A DNA stretch of 64,000 nt from Edolisoma coerulescens (Eukaryota > Chordata > Aves > Passeriformes > Campephagidae): the NCBI GenBank assembly GCA_013397115.1, contig VWZW01007083.1, positions 153,103 through 217,102 of the forward strand, in the 5' to 3' direction. Under the pieces are notes generated by a model. That model had not been told where the DNA came from. It made no database searches and saw only the letters and a program-made list of their open reading frames with translations. The position numbers and the translations under genes are program-made. This document shows, one piece after another, positions 1-11,470 of the stretch (positions are counted from its first letter, which is position 1; every line of letters begins with the position of its first letter).

Positions 1-671
1 ATATTTTTCACTTCAGCCAACAGAGATCTGGGAAATGAAATAAAGCATCAATGTAGTTCATTCCTGAAATAGTCACAAAATTGTCATATTTCTAACTCGA
101 CAGAAACTGCACTTTCTAGTCTATAGACTGTTTCAATCTTTCAAAAAGTTTCTTCAATTTAGGAGAAACATTTGTGGCAAAGGAGTTCTCAGGAACTGCA
201 CATTTGAAGTAGTGATGAGTAATTTTCGACATTTGGACTCCGAGTTCTAAAAGCTCCCTTTTCCTGAAGGGAGCCAGGAGTGGGGAAAGGACGGCTCAAT
301 GAAAATGTCAGAGGCTGTGTTCTCCTGGAGGCCTGTCTGAATGCTGACAAAGTCCTTTTCCAATTTCCTTTAAAATGGATTTGGGAAACGTTTATTAGTT
401 CTTCCTGAAGTGCCTGTAATTACTTTGTCTGTGCTGCTCAGTCTGGGCCTGCAGGCTGCTTTGCACAGACATCTCTTGTCCTCCTGTGCCGTGTGCTCTG
501 ACAGGAGATATTAACTCTCCAAAACAGGAAAAGTTCAGATGTAATTTGTGATCCTAATCCATGCAAAGTTGCCGCAGCTGATACTGAGAATTCCTTCAGA
601 TCAGATTTTACAAGAGTGGTAATAGATGCTCACTGTTAACACAGCTTTACTTACTTATAATTTTATTTGTA
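1..671. other. Unique non-coding DNA, nothing recognised
   Basis: AT-rich sequence with no open frame of note, no repeat family I recognise and no RNA gene signature. It ends where a CR1 tail begins. Confidence 0.6.
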
Positions 672-952
672 TCACAGAATCATTTGGGTTTGAGATCATC
701 GAGTCCAAGCAGTGCCCAGTGCCCACCTTGTCCCCAGCCCAGAGCACTGAGTGCCACGTCCAGGCTTTCCTTGGACACCTCCGGGGATGGGGACTCCAAA
801 CCTCCCTGGGCAGCCCCTGCCAAGGCCTGACCACCCTTTCCAGGAAGAAATTCCTCCTGATGTCCAACCTGAGCCTCCCCTGGCCCAGCCTGAGGCCGTT
901 CCCTCTCCTCCTGTCCCTGTTCCCTGGGAGCAGAGCCCGACCAAGCTCCACA
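672..952 (-). mobile_element. CR1 LINE 3' fragment
   Basis: The left edge reads tcacagaatcatttgggtt, the reverse complement of a CR1 3' tail, so the element runs on the minus strand and is 5'-truncated at the right. The diagnostic blocks follow in order: gtgccac, cctccctgggcagcc, ccaggaagaaattcct and ctcccctggcccagc. It belongs to the same sub-type as the copies at 26.2 and 33.7 kb, sharing the 'cccagagcactgagtgccac' segment. Open frames on both strands here (up to 119 codons) are only this repeat translated. CR1 is the dominant LINE of bird genomes; copies are normally dead on arrival because of 5' truncation. Confidence 0.93.
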
Positions 953-3900
953 GTCCTTGAGGCCCAGGTTCTGGTAACTTTATAAACCCTGTGGAAGAGC
1001 TCTTAAGGCAAACATCACTCTTAGTTCAGTAGTGTGGGTTTTATGGAGTGTGGACACACTGGCTTTTGAAGCCATGCAATCCATTTTCTTCGAGTCCGGG
1101 GATGGACAGGAATTCAATTCTTTTTTAGAAAAATTCCAAACTGGAAGATGCTCTCCAGAGGGGTATCTTAGGCAAGAACTGGAATTCAATTCACAGGATC
1201 AGATTAGAGCCAGTCCAACCCCAAATACTCCAAATTCTGAGTGTCTATCACTGCTCTGCTGTTCGGATCTGTTCCTGATGCAGTGTTTGGAGGACAGACA
1301 GAGCTGTACATCCAAACTGGGGATTCATGTGGTGCAGAAATATTTCTGCACCAGGCTGAAATGAAACTACACCCAAAGGTTTGTGGGGGAGAAACCCCAT
1401 CTGGCCTTGAGAAATTCTATCAGCATTTTTCCAGTCTCCATGTTAAAGGAACAGCCACAGGCCAAATTTCAGGGATAATCTCTGCTATGGGATTGATTTC
1501 CCTGATGATTTTGGGGTCTTCCATTTCTTTCCATGCCTGTAGGAACTATGCACAAAATCCTCTTTTCAGGAAAACACCTCATTTGTTGTCATTTATCAGC
1601 TTCATTCCAAATATTCATATGTTTCAGAATTCTTTAAGCTCCTGATTTGCATCATTAACATAAGAAAAATCTCCATTAAATGTTACATTATAGTAAGTTC
1701 TCTTAGGCAGAAAAGGAATTACAAGAAATTTTCAACTTCAGGTCCTCGGCTCTGTTAATTTTCTGTCAGCAAATAAAACCATTTTCCAGTGGCAAATTTA
1801 ATTAATATCTTATAAGACTCTTTTGAGCTGTCATTTAAATGTTTGTCACAAATTACCTCTGTGAAATGGCCCCGGAGATTGCAGAGCAGGTGTTTTTACT
1901 GCTGGTATCTACAGACCAATATCCTGACAGAATAACCCAGTACAGCCTCAAGTTTTAAGCAGAAGCTGATTTACTTTGTGAGTTTGTTTTGTGAATTTAC
2001 TTTGTGGTTCCTTTTAGTGTTATTCTTGATATGAAAGTGGATATTCTTTCTGGACACTGAGCATTAATTTATTTAAGAATATAATGAACGTCAGGATATT
2101 TATTCCCCTTGTGATTTTATTAAATAACTCCAACTTTCATTCAAAAATCTGACCTGCATTAATTAGAAGAAATAGAAATTTTCTAAAGTCAAGCCTGCTT
2201 GAAAATTACTATTTCATTGTCCTGGATCTGTTCAATTGAGATAAATAAGATAACGCATAGTCAAAAAATCCGGCTTCAATTCTTCTTGACCACCTTAAGA
2301 AAAAAAAAATTCTGAAATCACATAAAACTTTGCAATATTTTCATTTTCTATTCCAAAATAACCCTGAGTTATTGTCTGGAATGAGACTTGAAAGCACAGT
2401 GCTGATAATGTTTCAGAAATGAGACTTTCCCAGAATTATTAAATTGGAAACAAAAGCAAAAAATATTTCAGCAGAGATCAGCTTTTCCGTGGCTCTTGAA
2501 CATATTCTACCTTGAGTTACGTGTTCATGAGCAGGAATGCAATGAAATGGTACCATTTTCCTATTTTTTCTGATTTTCTCATCATGCTTGTTCCCAGCCT
2601 TTTGTCTGTTCTCATCTAATCACCGAGGCAGCTTGACAGGAAAAGGAAAGGCAGATTATCAAGAGACCATTTTGCCTGTGAGACTGCAGGATAAATATGA
2701 TAAGAGAGGATAAAAAGAAGTGAGACCTCAGAGAATGGAGTTTATTATCTTCTCTCAAGGAAATCCCAGGAAAACACTGGCAGCAGAATTTACAAACCAA
2801 ACAACAAGACCAGCTGTTCCCTGGTTTGCCATTTGGTTGGGAACTGATTTCTGCACATCTCAGCCCAAGTACTTCAGAGAAGAAATGTTATTCTTTTTCA
2901 TAAACCAGTTCTTTTAAGAGGGCAATTTCCCACAGCCATAAAACTTACCTAAAATCATCCATAAAAACTTTGAGAGACCTCAGTGATTGAAATTTATCTG
3001 TTTACTTGACTGCCGTGGCTTAAAAATCATTAATCTATTACCTATCCCCCCAAAAAGTGTTCCAATAGAGCAGCTTGAATTTGGAGCTATTTTTTTTTAA
3101 AAATCAAATATTTTAAATTCTTTGGAAACTCCAGAAATGCACTGGTTCAAGGATGTCTCCAGTATCAGCAGCTCCTGTCACTTCAGAATAATTAAAGGAA
3201 ACATTCTCTAGGAAGGAAGCGTCAAATGGACAGATTACTGCTGGATACCCCTGAGCTGATTTTTGAAAGTTTAGGAAATTGAGGAAGACTTTTTTGGCAT
3301 AAAGATCAGTTCTGTATATGAGAAAACATTAAAAGGAAGTGGTTTAGATCATCTAATTTTAAATCTGCCTCTGGATTCTCTTTAAATTTATTTAATAATC
3401 TTCTGTTTCCTTAAGATCTTCCAGACTGATTTTTATTCCTTCTCAATTATAACATAAGAGACCAATTATAAACAGGCCTGTATGGCATAATCATCACACC
3501 TTTTTAGTGGAGTGGTAGGAAATTGCATGGATTTAGAGTCTCACAGAGGAATATATTGCTGTCAAACAACAATTGACTGAAAGAGCAATAACCTAATTCC
3601 AATATTGGCAGAAGGGACAATGTGGACTTTTATTTTATCTAATTCCACATCCCTTTTGCCTGCTTTTGCCTGGTTCAGGTCAGGCATCTATTTAGATCAA
3701 TCTCATGCCAATCAGACTCAGATCAGGAGTTCTGACTCTGCAGGATTTAGGAACATTCACGGTTGTCAAGTATTTACCAGGAGATGCCCTCAAAAATTTC
3801 CTGAATTATGGAAGCAGCAACTTTAGCAGCAGGACAACAAGGACAACAAATACCTTTGTTTTCTATTTTTCCTTTCAAATAGGTCTGGAAAAACACGTTC

Positions 3901-4192
3901 AACTATTATTGAAAGTAAAAAACCCACATGTACTGAAAAAAAAATAAACTGAGAATCAGAGTTGTTGAGGAACTTAAACTGAGAGGTACCAGTCTAAAAA
4001 GTCTGAGCAATTAAAAGAAATCATTTGACGAATAATTAGAGAGATTTAACTTGAATTTCCTGGGAATTTTGATCGTAGCAATTCATTAGCCTTGTTTCCC
4101 AGGTTTCCAGAACATTTATCTGGAATTTTTAATGAACCAGCCGACACCGTCACAAATGAAATATATACGGAAAAAGAGGACAAATAAGAGTC
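953..4192. other. Unique non-coding DNA
   Basis: About 3.2 kb of AT-rich sequence. The longest frames (110 codons from 1032, 134 codons from 1241, both +) show no domain, no codon pattern and no convincing splice sites around them, so I treat them as chance. Short A and T runs occur, for example near 2300 and 3090. Confidence 0.55.
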
Positions 4193-4308
4193 AAAGAATA
4201 ACAAAGGTTGGAAAAGATTTTTAAGATTATCAAGTCCAACCATCAACCCAGCACCATGTTCACCAATAAGCCATGTCCTCAAGTGCCACATCCCCAGTGT
4301 TTTTGAGA
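4193..4308 (-). mobile_element. Old CR1 3' fragment
   Basis: It reads ggttggaaaagattttta, then atcaagtccaaccatcaacc, then a block close to the CR1 'agccatgtcctcaagtgccaca' region. It has many differences from the GC-richer copies elsewhere and carries the 'ccatcaacccagcacc' hallmark of an older CR1 subfamily. The terminal octamers at the left have decayed. Confidence 0.88.
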
Positions 4309-5458
4309 ACTCAAATAAATAATTCAATTCCAATTCTTGAAAAGACATCAGAATATTTCTTCCAAAGGTCCCATGATACTCCATGATTATGTTGAGGCTG
4401 TGCCAGACTTACAGGGATGTACAAGAAACTTCTTTTGGTAGGAATCACACAATAAGGCCTCTTAAAAATGTCCATTCCTTGGCTCAGAGTGGCCAAAGGA
4501 AACCTCTTGGTGCAGGAGGCTCTAAGAACATGCTCCATGTAGGAATTGTGCATGAATTTTCCTCCTGCACAGCAGATGATTTTTACAGGAATTTCTGCAG
4601 TTCCAACTCTGACAGGGACAGTGTCCTAATGCTTGTCCTCTTCCACACAATCAGATTTTCAGCTTACAAAAAAATCCCTCAGGGAGAAAAAAAAAAATTA
4701 TTTAAGAAAAAAATAATATTAGGTGCAAAGTGAAAGTCAAAAATCAATAGAAAGTCCTAAATATTAGGAAAGGAAAATGATACTGAGGGGAAAAAAAAGT
4801 CTTCCTTTGATCAGAGAGGCCATTTAAAATAATATGGCCTGCAGTTATTTTCTAATGAAGTTTTAAAGCATAAATGAGGCTTAGCATTATGGAAAGTAAA
4901 AGATTAGCACTGGACTAAGTCATGTATTTTCTTTAACTTTGGGCATAAAATTCTTTGAAATGACTGTGGTGTCATTAGCATTTATAATATAGGGCAGGTT
5001 TTGCACTGCTGGTAAATGAAAATCAGAGGGGTTCCCGCCAGTTTTAAAATTAACAGTGCATTTCAAATTCTGACATTTCTATTTTTAAAGAAAACTGCCA
5101 AATTAATTTTATTTTCAAATATTACAGGAAGCTTAAAAATTAATTACAGAGACTAAAGTATTAAAAGAGAAAATAATCAAGTCCAAATGAACTTTTAATG
5201 CTCGGCATATCAATTATTGTCATGGTGCAATAATTAAAACAGAGCTCATAAAAAAAATCTGTCCGAGCTTCATCTCAGATGGTTTGAAAATTGAGGGATT
5301 TTTTTTTGGTATTTATTTTACAGAAAATAGAAAATTGTTATTTCCAAGACATTTAAAGGACATTTTCTTTTTAATCTGCTCAAAAAACCCCCCAAATATC
5401 AACATGTAAACCAGGTATGAAAAAACCCTGATCTTTGCTCTGGTCCCTACAAGACCGT
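4309..5458. other. Unique AT-rich DNA, part resembles a conserved non-coding element
   Basis: There is no credible coding frame. The interval around 4820-5260 is low in simple repeats and dense in TAATTA, ATTAAT and CAATAATTA-like motifs, the texture often seen in deeply conserved developmental enhancers. Conservation itself cannot be judged from one sequence. Confidence 0.4.
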
Positions 5459-5566
5459 GCAAGCACTTTGTGACATGGCTGCATGGCCACGGTGGGATTC
5501 TGGCAAAGGTTGGGCTTGATGGTCTTGGAGTTCTTTTCCAGCCTTAATGACTCTGTGATTCCATGA
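5459..5566 (+). mobile_element. Short old CR1 3' tail
   Basis: It contains the closing block 'ggttgggcttgatggtcttg', then ttcttttccagccttaatga and a tail of two degenerate octamers (ctctgtgattccatga). Only about the last 110 bases of the element remain. A minus-strand open frame across it is not a gene. Confidence 0.88.
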
Positions 5567-8500
5567 ATAAATAAAAGTAGGGAATTGAAAAATATTCTGT
5601 TTAAAATAAACCATATTTGTAGCACCCAAATTGTTGTATTTTCCAAATTAATCTCCATTTAGTCAAACCATATTGGACAGAGGAAATTATGGATCTGTGG
5701 ATTATGTAAATGAGATTGGTGAACCAAAACATGCCACAAATCCTTAAAATGCTCACACTAACCAGTGGCAGAGGTGAAAACCCTTCAGTGGAATTGGAAA
5801 AAGTGCTTGAGCTCAAGTTTCTTTCTGGCTGAACTAGAAATCCATTCAGAATTAGGGCGGATGATCATTCCTCTGCTGTTTACACTTCCAGTCTCATTTC
5901 TTGCAATAAATTATTTATATGAGCATTTACTAATTAAAAAAACCCAAATAAACAAAACTAAGGGACCTTCAGATGTTCAGTGTTCAGTTTCATGTCATTT
6001 TTTTTCCCATTCCTTAAAAGTAAAACCCTCACTTAGCCACAAAAGTCTCTACAAGTCCACATCGGGGTAAGGCTGTAGCACAGAGAACTCAATGGACTAC
6101 TGCATTCAACTGAAACATTCCTCTCATTCATAATGTCACAATATAATCTCCTGGAATTTAGAGGGAAGATGAATATTCCCAATAAATGCCACCTGACATG
6201 AGTGTGGGAAGCTCCATGTAGCCTGGGGACACTGGAACAGGGGTTTTGGGAGCAATGCAAACATCCACAGCTTCCCCCATCCTCATAATTTCTATATTTA
6301 AATCTATTTAAATCTATTCAAATCTTTTCTTGGTTTCCTTCTCTGTAGCCTACAAATGTTTCTTCAAAACATAAGGAGCCACCTTCTGATATTTGCTGGC
6401 TGCTTCCCAAAAGAAGTTCTGCTTCACTTGGCACTTTCTCTGTCTGTTCTAATGATTTTAAAGCCTACCTATATTTTAGAAAATTGATTCTAGAAGGCAA
6501 AATATGTTATTTCAATTCTTTCCAGACTCCAATAATGTTATATTTCAGCTGTTCAAGCAAATGGCAATTTTTCATTTTTAAAATAAGGGAAAACAGATTT
6601 TTTATGAGTTTAACCCTATTTCACTGTTAGCTATGTGTGAAAAAAGCAGAAAAAAAATTAGAAATCATTGGTTTGTCCTCTCATCCCAGCGTGGCTCTTT
6701 TTGAGGTGTTTTTAAAAATACTGATGTAAGAGTTAAACAGCTTAAAAGCTGAAAACATAAATTAGGGTAAAATCATCATTCAAGGATCAGCAAGACTTCT
6801 TAATTTACTTAAAAGCACGTGATGCAAAAATGAGAAACGAAGTCTTAAAGTCAATGTGATGTGAAATGAAAGACAAAGTGAATTAAAATGTAATGAATTC
6901 CCACTTACATTACTCCAAACAAGGCTTTTGATTTTTCTTCCTTAGGAATTCTGCTGCTCTGGTGACATGAGGAACATCTGTAAAGAGCCACAGTAAAATT
7001 TAGTTTAGACAGGACCTCAAGGAGTCAACATGAGCCAACCCTACAGGTCCAGTGCCATGAGATTGGTTTGTCCTATCTCATTAGCCCTTTTCCAGACATT
7101 TTTCTTTTCAAAGATGGAATAAATTGGGATTGCTCAACACAGATGGATTAAAAAAAAAAAAGAAAAAGAGAGAACTCCAGAATCTTCAAGCATATAAGTT
7201 TGTACAAAAAGGAGAAGGAACGGTGTAGTGTGAATATGAGAATAATGGTGAACTAGGAGAGATTCTGGGATCTGGAGAGCTCCCTCTAAGCTAAAATTGG
7301 ACCAATGGTCACTACATAAAAATAATCACTTTTTGCATTCCCTTCTAGCCCAAGATCTGCTTCCCAAGTTTCATTTCACTCATTCTTTTCACATAGAAGT
7401 TTCACTAAGAAGTGACATCCTGAAATGCCTTTACCATGAGAGGTCAGCCCCTTACACATCCACAGCAGGCAGGAAACTGCACTTGTTTGCAGGTTATTGC
7501 AGCACTGATGCTTCAGTTGGAAAGGAAATTCCTGCATCCACTTAGGAATTGTTCTGAATAAAAGTTCAGTGATACATTATCTAGAGCTAGGAGTTTCTTT
7601 AAAAAAAATTGTCCATTCAGAAGCATCCTTTTTTCCTGTAACTTCATATTAAGCCAAATGAACTACTTGAATTGCAGGTGTTTTCCACCTTTCAGCACAG
7701 AGAGTTGAATTCTTTCTCAGTGCTAAGAAGTCAAACATCCAGGATAAAGCCATGGAATTATCTGCACTGTCCCTGGCAGTCCCCAGGTTGTAAATACAGG
7801 GTGTAATACAGAAGAGCAGCTGCCCTCTGAACTCGTTCAAACTGGTAAATCCTGGCCATGACTGAATTTATGCAGAGCTCTGGGACATTATTTTTGAAAT
7901 GAGCAGGAGGAGGCTTTTTTTAATTATTGTTTTCCTTCTGCAAATAATTTCTCTTCCTTATTACACCCTTTCTTCAGCTGGAATAGGATTTAAAGAGTCC
8001 AATTACTGATCTGACAGCTTTTGTCTGATGTTGTTACACTCATAATAAAGCACTCTCAAAGTACACCCTGGATGTTCTCTGATTTTATTCTATGCAAACA
8101 TTTTCCACAAAAAGCACTGAATTTAATAATCTGTGTTCTCTCAGTGTTTTAGAGTTCAGTGTCCAGAGAGCCTGCAGGGTCTTCCCTACCTTCAGCATGT
8201 TGCTCCTCAGGGGACAGGGAACTACTGGTGGCTGTCCTTGGGAAATCCAAGTTTTGTACATAATCATGTTGAAACACTAAATTGCTAATTGTAACACTAA
8301 ATTACTAATTGTAACCCTAAATTGCTACTTGTCAAATGTTCAAAGCATGATGAGGTTCATCTCCCCTGGATTTTCCAAGTCAAATTCATTTCTTCCCCAA
8401 ATCTTCCTTCTACTTTGACTTAAATTAACTGGCTTAGCTGGCTAAGCAAAATTCAGAATTAAGCTGCTTTTAAATTTCATTGGGGAGCAACTTTCTAAAT

Positions 8501-10003
8501 CTGAGTGAAAACTTGTTTTTGTTTTCTGTGTAGGTATAATACACATGGAATTAGATTCGAGCCACCTGTCCCAGTGCTCCAGAGCTTGACATAGGTGTTC
8601 CAAAAATGGATTCTGCCTCGAATGTAAAGATCCTGGAATGAAGGAAGGCTGAAGGAAAGTTTTCAGTACGACTTGGAGGCTTTTCTATATCGGGACACAG
8701 AGGGAAGCCACCAGATGTTCGGGTATTCTTGTGACAGGCCATAAAATGAGCAGGTGTTAAGAGCGGGATGGAAAGCCAGGAACTCAAAATTAATTCTGCC
8801 CCATTTTATTCCCAGAGGCACCAGCAATTAAACAAAAGGTGGAACCACCATCCATCCAAGAAAAAGCAGAGCTCAAATCCAGTCAGTTCATTTGTAATAC
8901 TTGTGCAAACAAAAAGCTTGGGGGGGAACATTCAAGAGTAGAACCCTTGCAGAGGAATGTTCAGCTTTGGGAGTCTGGTCACAACTCTGCCAAAATTTGA
9001 GGCGATTTTCCACCAGTCTCTTTTTCAAAGGTTCTACAAAGCCCTTTCAGAGAACTTCACCCTAAGGCTTTGTTTTCTAATAATCAGTATTTAACATATG
9101 GAATTGTTCTGTCTCAAGAAGTGTGTTCTAAACAACATCCTCTCAGGGTAAACACAACTGTCACCAGAAATCCTTCTCTCAAATTATCCACCCAAAAAGC
9201 TTTTAATTTTAAATGCCAAAGATTGCGAGGAAAACTTGAGCATTTTCTAAAATAATTAATCTATTGGGTCATAGTTTATTCCTCAGGATCACATAAATCT
9301 CCTGCCAAATACAGAAAATCACCTCCCTAGTGTATGTCTGTTTTTATTCCAGGATCGGAGTTGTTTCTACACAGAATAATTATTCTTGCCTGTTAATTAG
9401 GAATAGGTTCTGCACCAAACAACTGTACAAAGCTAAAATAAAGCTAGAGCTGGTTTCAGCCCTAGATGTGTTTGAAGCAAAAGAAGTCGGGAAACTGGAA
9501 GATTAAACAGAAGATCTTCAGCCTAAAATCGTAAAGAAGAGAAGTTCCCCTATACATGGTACTAGAAAAAGACAAACTCAGATTAAGCTGAGTGTGTTTT
9601 AGGAAGATGAGGCAACATTCCAGCTGCCTTCCCAGGAATATCCACTGCCAGATAATCCAGGTGGGGTTGGGCTGGGCTGAACTGCTGATAAGACCCCCCG
9701 GAAAATAATTATCATTAAGCAAAAGTAAGGAAATAAATTCTTCTAAATACTTTTTTTTTAGCAGATTCACATAAGAATGTAAGTGTACGTTATCAAGGGT
9801 GAAACTGCTGCTCACCCAGCACATCAGGATAAAGGGTAATGATCAATTTAAATGGAAGTGTGACTGTGAAAACACCAATGTTTAACAGTGATTGTGGCTG
9901 CAGGAAAGGTGGAGAGAAGTGTAAGTCAATCTAAAGTATTTCTCTACTCAGAAAGCTTTCAGGAGTGGCTGTGATGTTCTTTTCCTTGAATGACAGATAA
10001 ATG
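5567..10003. other. Unique non-coding DNA
   Basis: A 4.4-kb stretch with no recognisable gene. It includes an A-rich run near 7149-7169 and the 20-bp tandem repeat listed separately at 8273. Open frames (up to 120 codons, minus strand, 9462-9824) lack any domain or coding signature. Confidence 0.55.
8273..8332. repeat. Three-unit 20-bp tandem repeat
   Basis: Three consecutive 20-bp units at 8273-8292, 8293-8312 and 8313-8332. The first unit is aacactaaattgctaattgt; the second differs at one position and the third at two. It is too short to be a classical minisatellite and is probably a local slippage duplication. Confidence 0.9.
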
Positions 10004-10142
10004 TATCCTGGGAATGTCCAAGGCCAGGTTGGATGGGGCTGGGAGCAACCTGGGATAGTGGAAGCTGTCCCTGCCCATGGCGGGGGGGGGAACTGGATGA
10101 GCTTTAAGATCACTTCCAGCCCAAACCACTCCACGATTCTAT
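10004..10142 (+). mobile_element. CR1 3' fragment
   Basis: Reads 'ggaatgtccaaggccaggtt', then ggagcaacctgg, gtgtccctgcccatgg-like sequence and ccaaaccactccacgattct. A run of nine or ten G at 10081-10090 interrupts the usual 'ggcagggggtggcactgg' block, a slippage-prone site. Confidence 0.93.
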
Positions 10143-11203
10143 TAAAATCTAACAAAACTTATTTTTCTTTTTTTTTACAAAATGATTTTGCAAAATAACT
10201 GATGGATAGCTAAAATTCATAAAAATTAAATCTTAAAATTACAAAGATCAACCCTACAGTACCTCTGTGGCCACCTCTTCTCACTTCATGGAAGTCCTGG
10301 AGCATGAAACAATTCACTGGATTCAGTCACAGGAAATTCAGCGGCATTGAACCCAGAAACTGCTCCCTGCAGTCAAAAAGGTGATGGAGTCTCACTAAAC
10401 ACAGAGAATTTCTCTGTCCATGTTCAAGTTCTGCACGGCACCAGAAGCACAGATTCTACCAAAGTACTTCAATATCTGCTCACTCAGCTCAGCATTTTCC
10501 AGAGTCCTTTACCACAAAGCAGGACAAAAAAGTCCCAAGGAAAGAAAAATGCCAGCAAGGATATAAACGTTCAATTTATGGACAGCCAAAGTAATACCTT
10601 AGAAACAACCTGCCAGAAATAATTAGGATATTGGTTTTAATAATAAGGAGTAAGGACAACAGTAGATTTATCTTATCTGTTAAAACAGGGTCCACTGTAA
10701 ATCCATCAGGAGGTTTAATCAGACAATGAGATGCTCTGGGAAGTCTCCTGAGCTCTGCTCTGCCTTGTATAAGCACATTTCAGTAATTGTTTCCAGTGCC
10801 CTTTGTACTGCCTAAATGAATGATGAATAGTTATTAAAAGCACGGCTCAGAAGGGTTATTTATGCGACATATTTCACAAAATGCATGTTTAATTAAAAAT
10901 CAGCAGTGCAATTATGAGCATCATAAAGGAAATAACAAAAGCAATATTAAACTGTTAATTAGGAGTTTTTTCTCTTCAAAATGAAGTCAAGGCACTCCAT
11001 GTGCATACATAAAATCCCTCATTGAAGGTATTTTACTTAGTTCTGTTGGTATTAGCAAAAATATTAATCAAAATGGGGAAGAAAAGCAGCTTTCACTGAA
11101 TGGCCCTTTTGGGATTAAAGACTTTCAGTCAAAGAATCAGCTAATTTCTCTCTAATTTGATTTCATATCTTATACCTGCTCTTTCCAGGTAGCAGGTAAT
11201 CTT
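10143..11203. other. Unique AT-rich DNA, part resembles a conserved non-coding element
   Basis: No gene recognised. From about 10860 to 11080 the sequence is free of simple repeats and carries TTTAATTAAAA, GTTAATTAGGA and TGTTTAATTA-like clusters. This is a candidate conserved regulatory element on texture only. Confidence 0.4.
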
Positions 11204-11470
11204 AGAATCATGGAATCACTGGATGGTTTGGGTTTGAAGGGACCTTAAAGCCCATCCAGTGCCCCCCACTGCCATGGGCAGGGACACCTTCCATTATCCC
11301 AGGCTGCTCCAAGCCCCAATGTCCACCCTGGCCTTGGACACTTCCAGGGATCCAGGGGCAGCCACAGCTTCTCTGGGCACCCTGTGCCAGGGCCTGCCCA
11401 CCCTCACAGGGAACAATTCCTTCCAAGTATCCCACCTAACCCTACCCTCCTTCAGTCTGAAGGCAATGAA
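11204..11470 (-). mobile_element. CR1 3' fragment
   Basis: Begins agaatcatggaatcactgga, continues with the 'gggaccttaaagcccatcca' block and gccatgggcagggacacctt, and extends past 'ccagggcctgcccaccctca' into the 'cctaccctccttcagtct' segment. It is among the longer minus-strand copies here and well preserved, so relatively young. Confidence 0.95.

Noticed and set aside
672..952. Overlapping frames on both strands (up to 119 codons)
   Set aside because: All are CR1 sequence translated in the wrong sense or frame; the same peptides recur at 26.2 kb.
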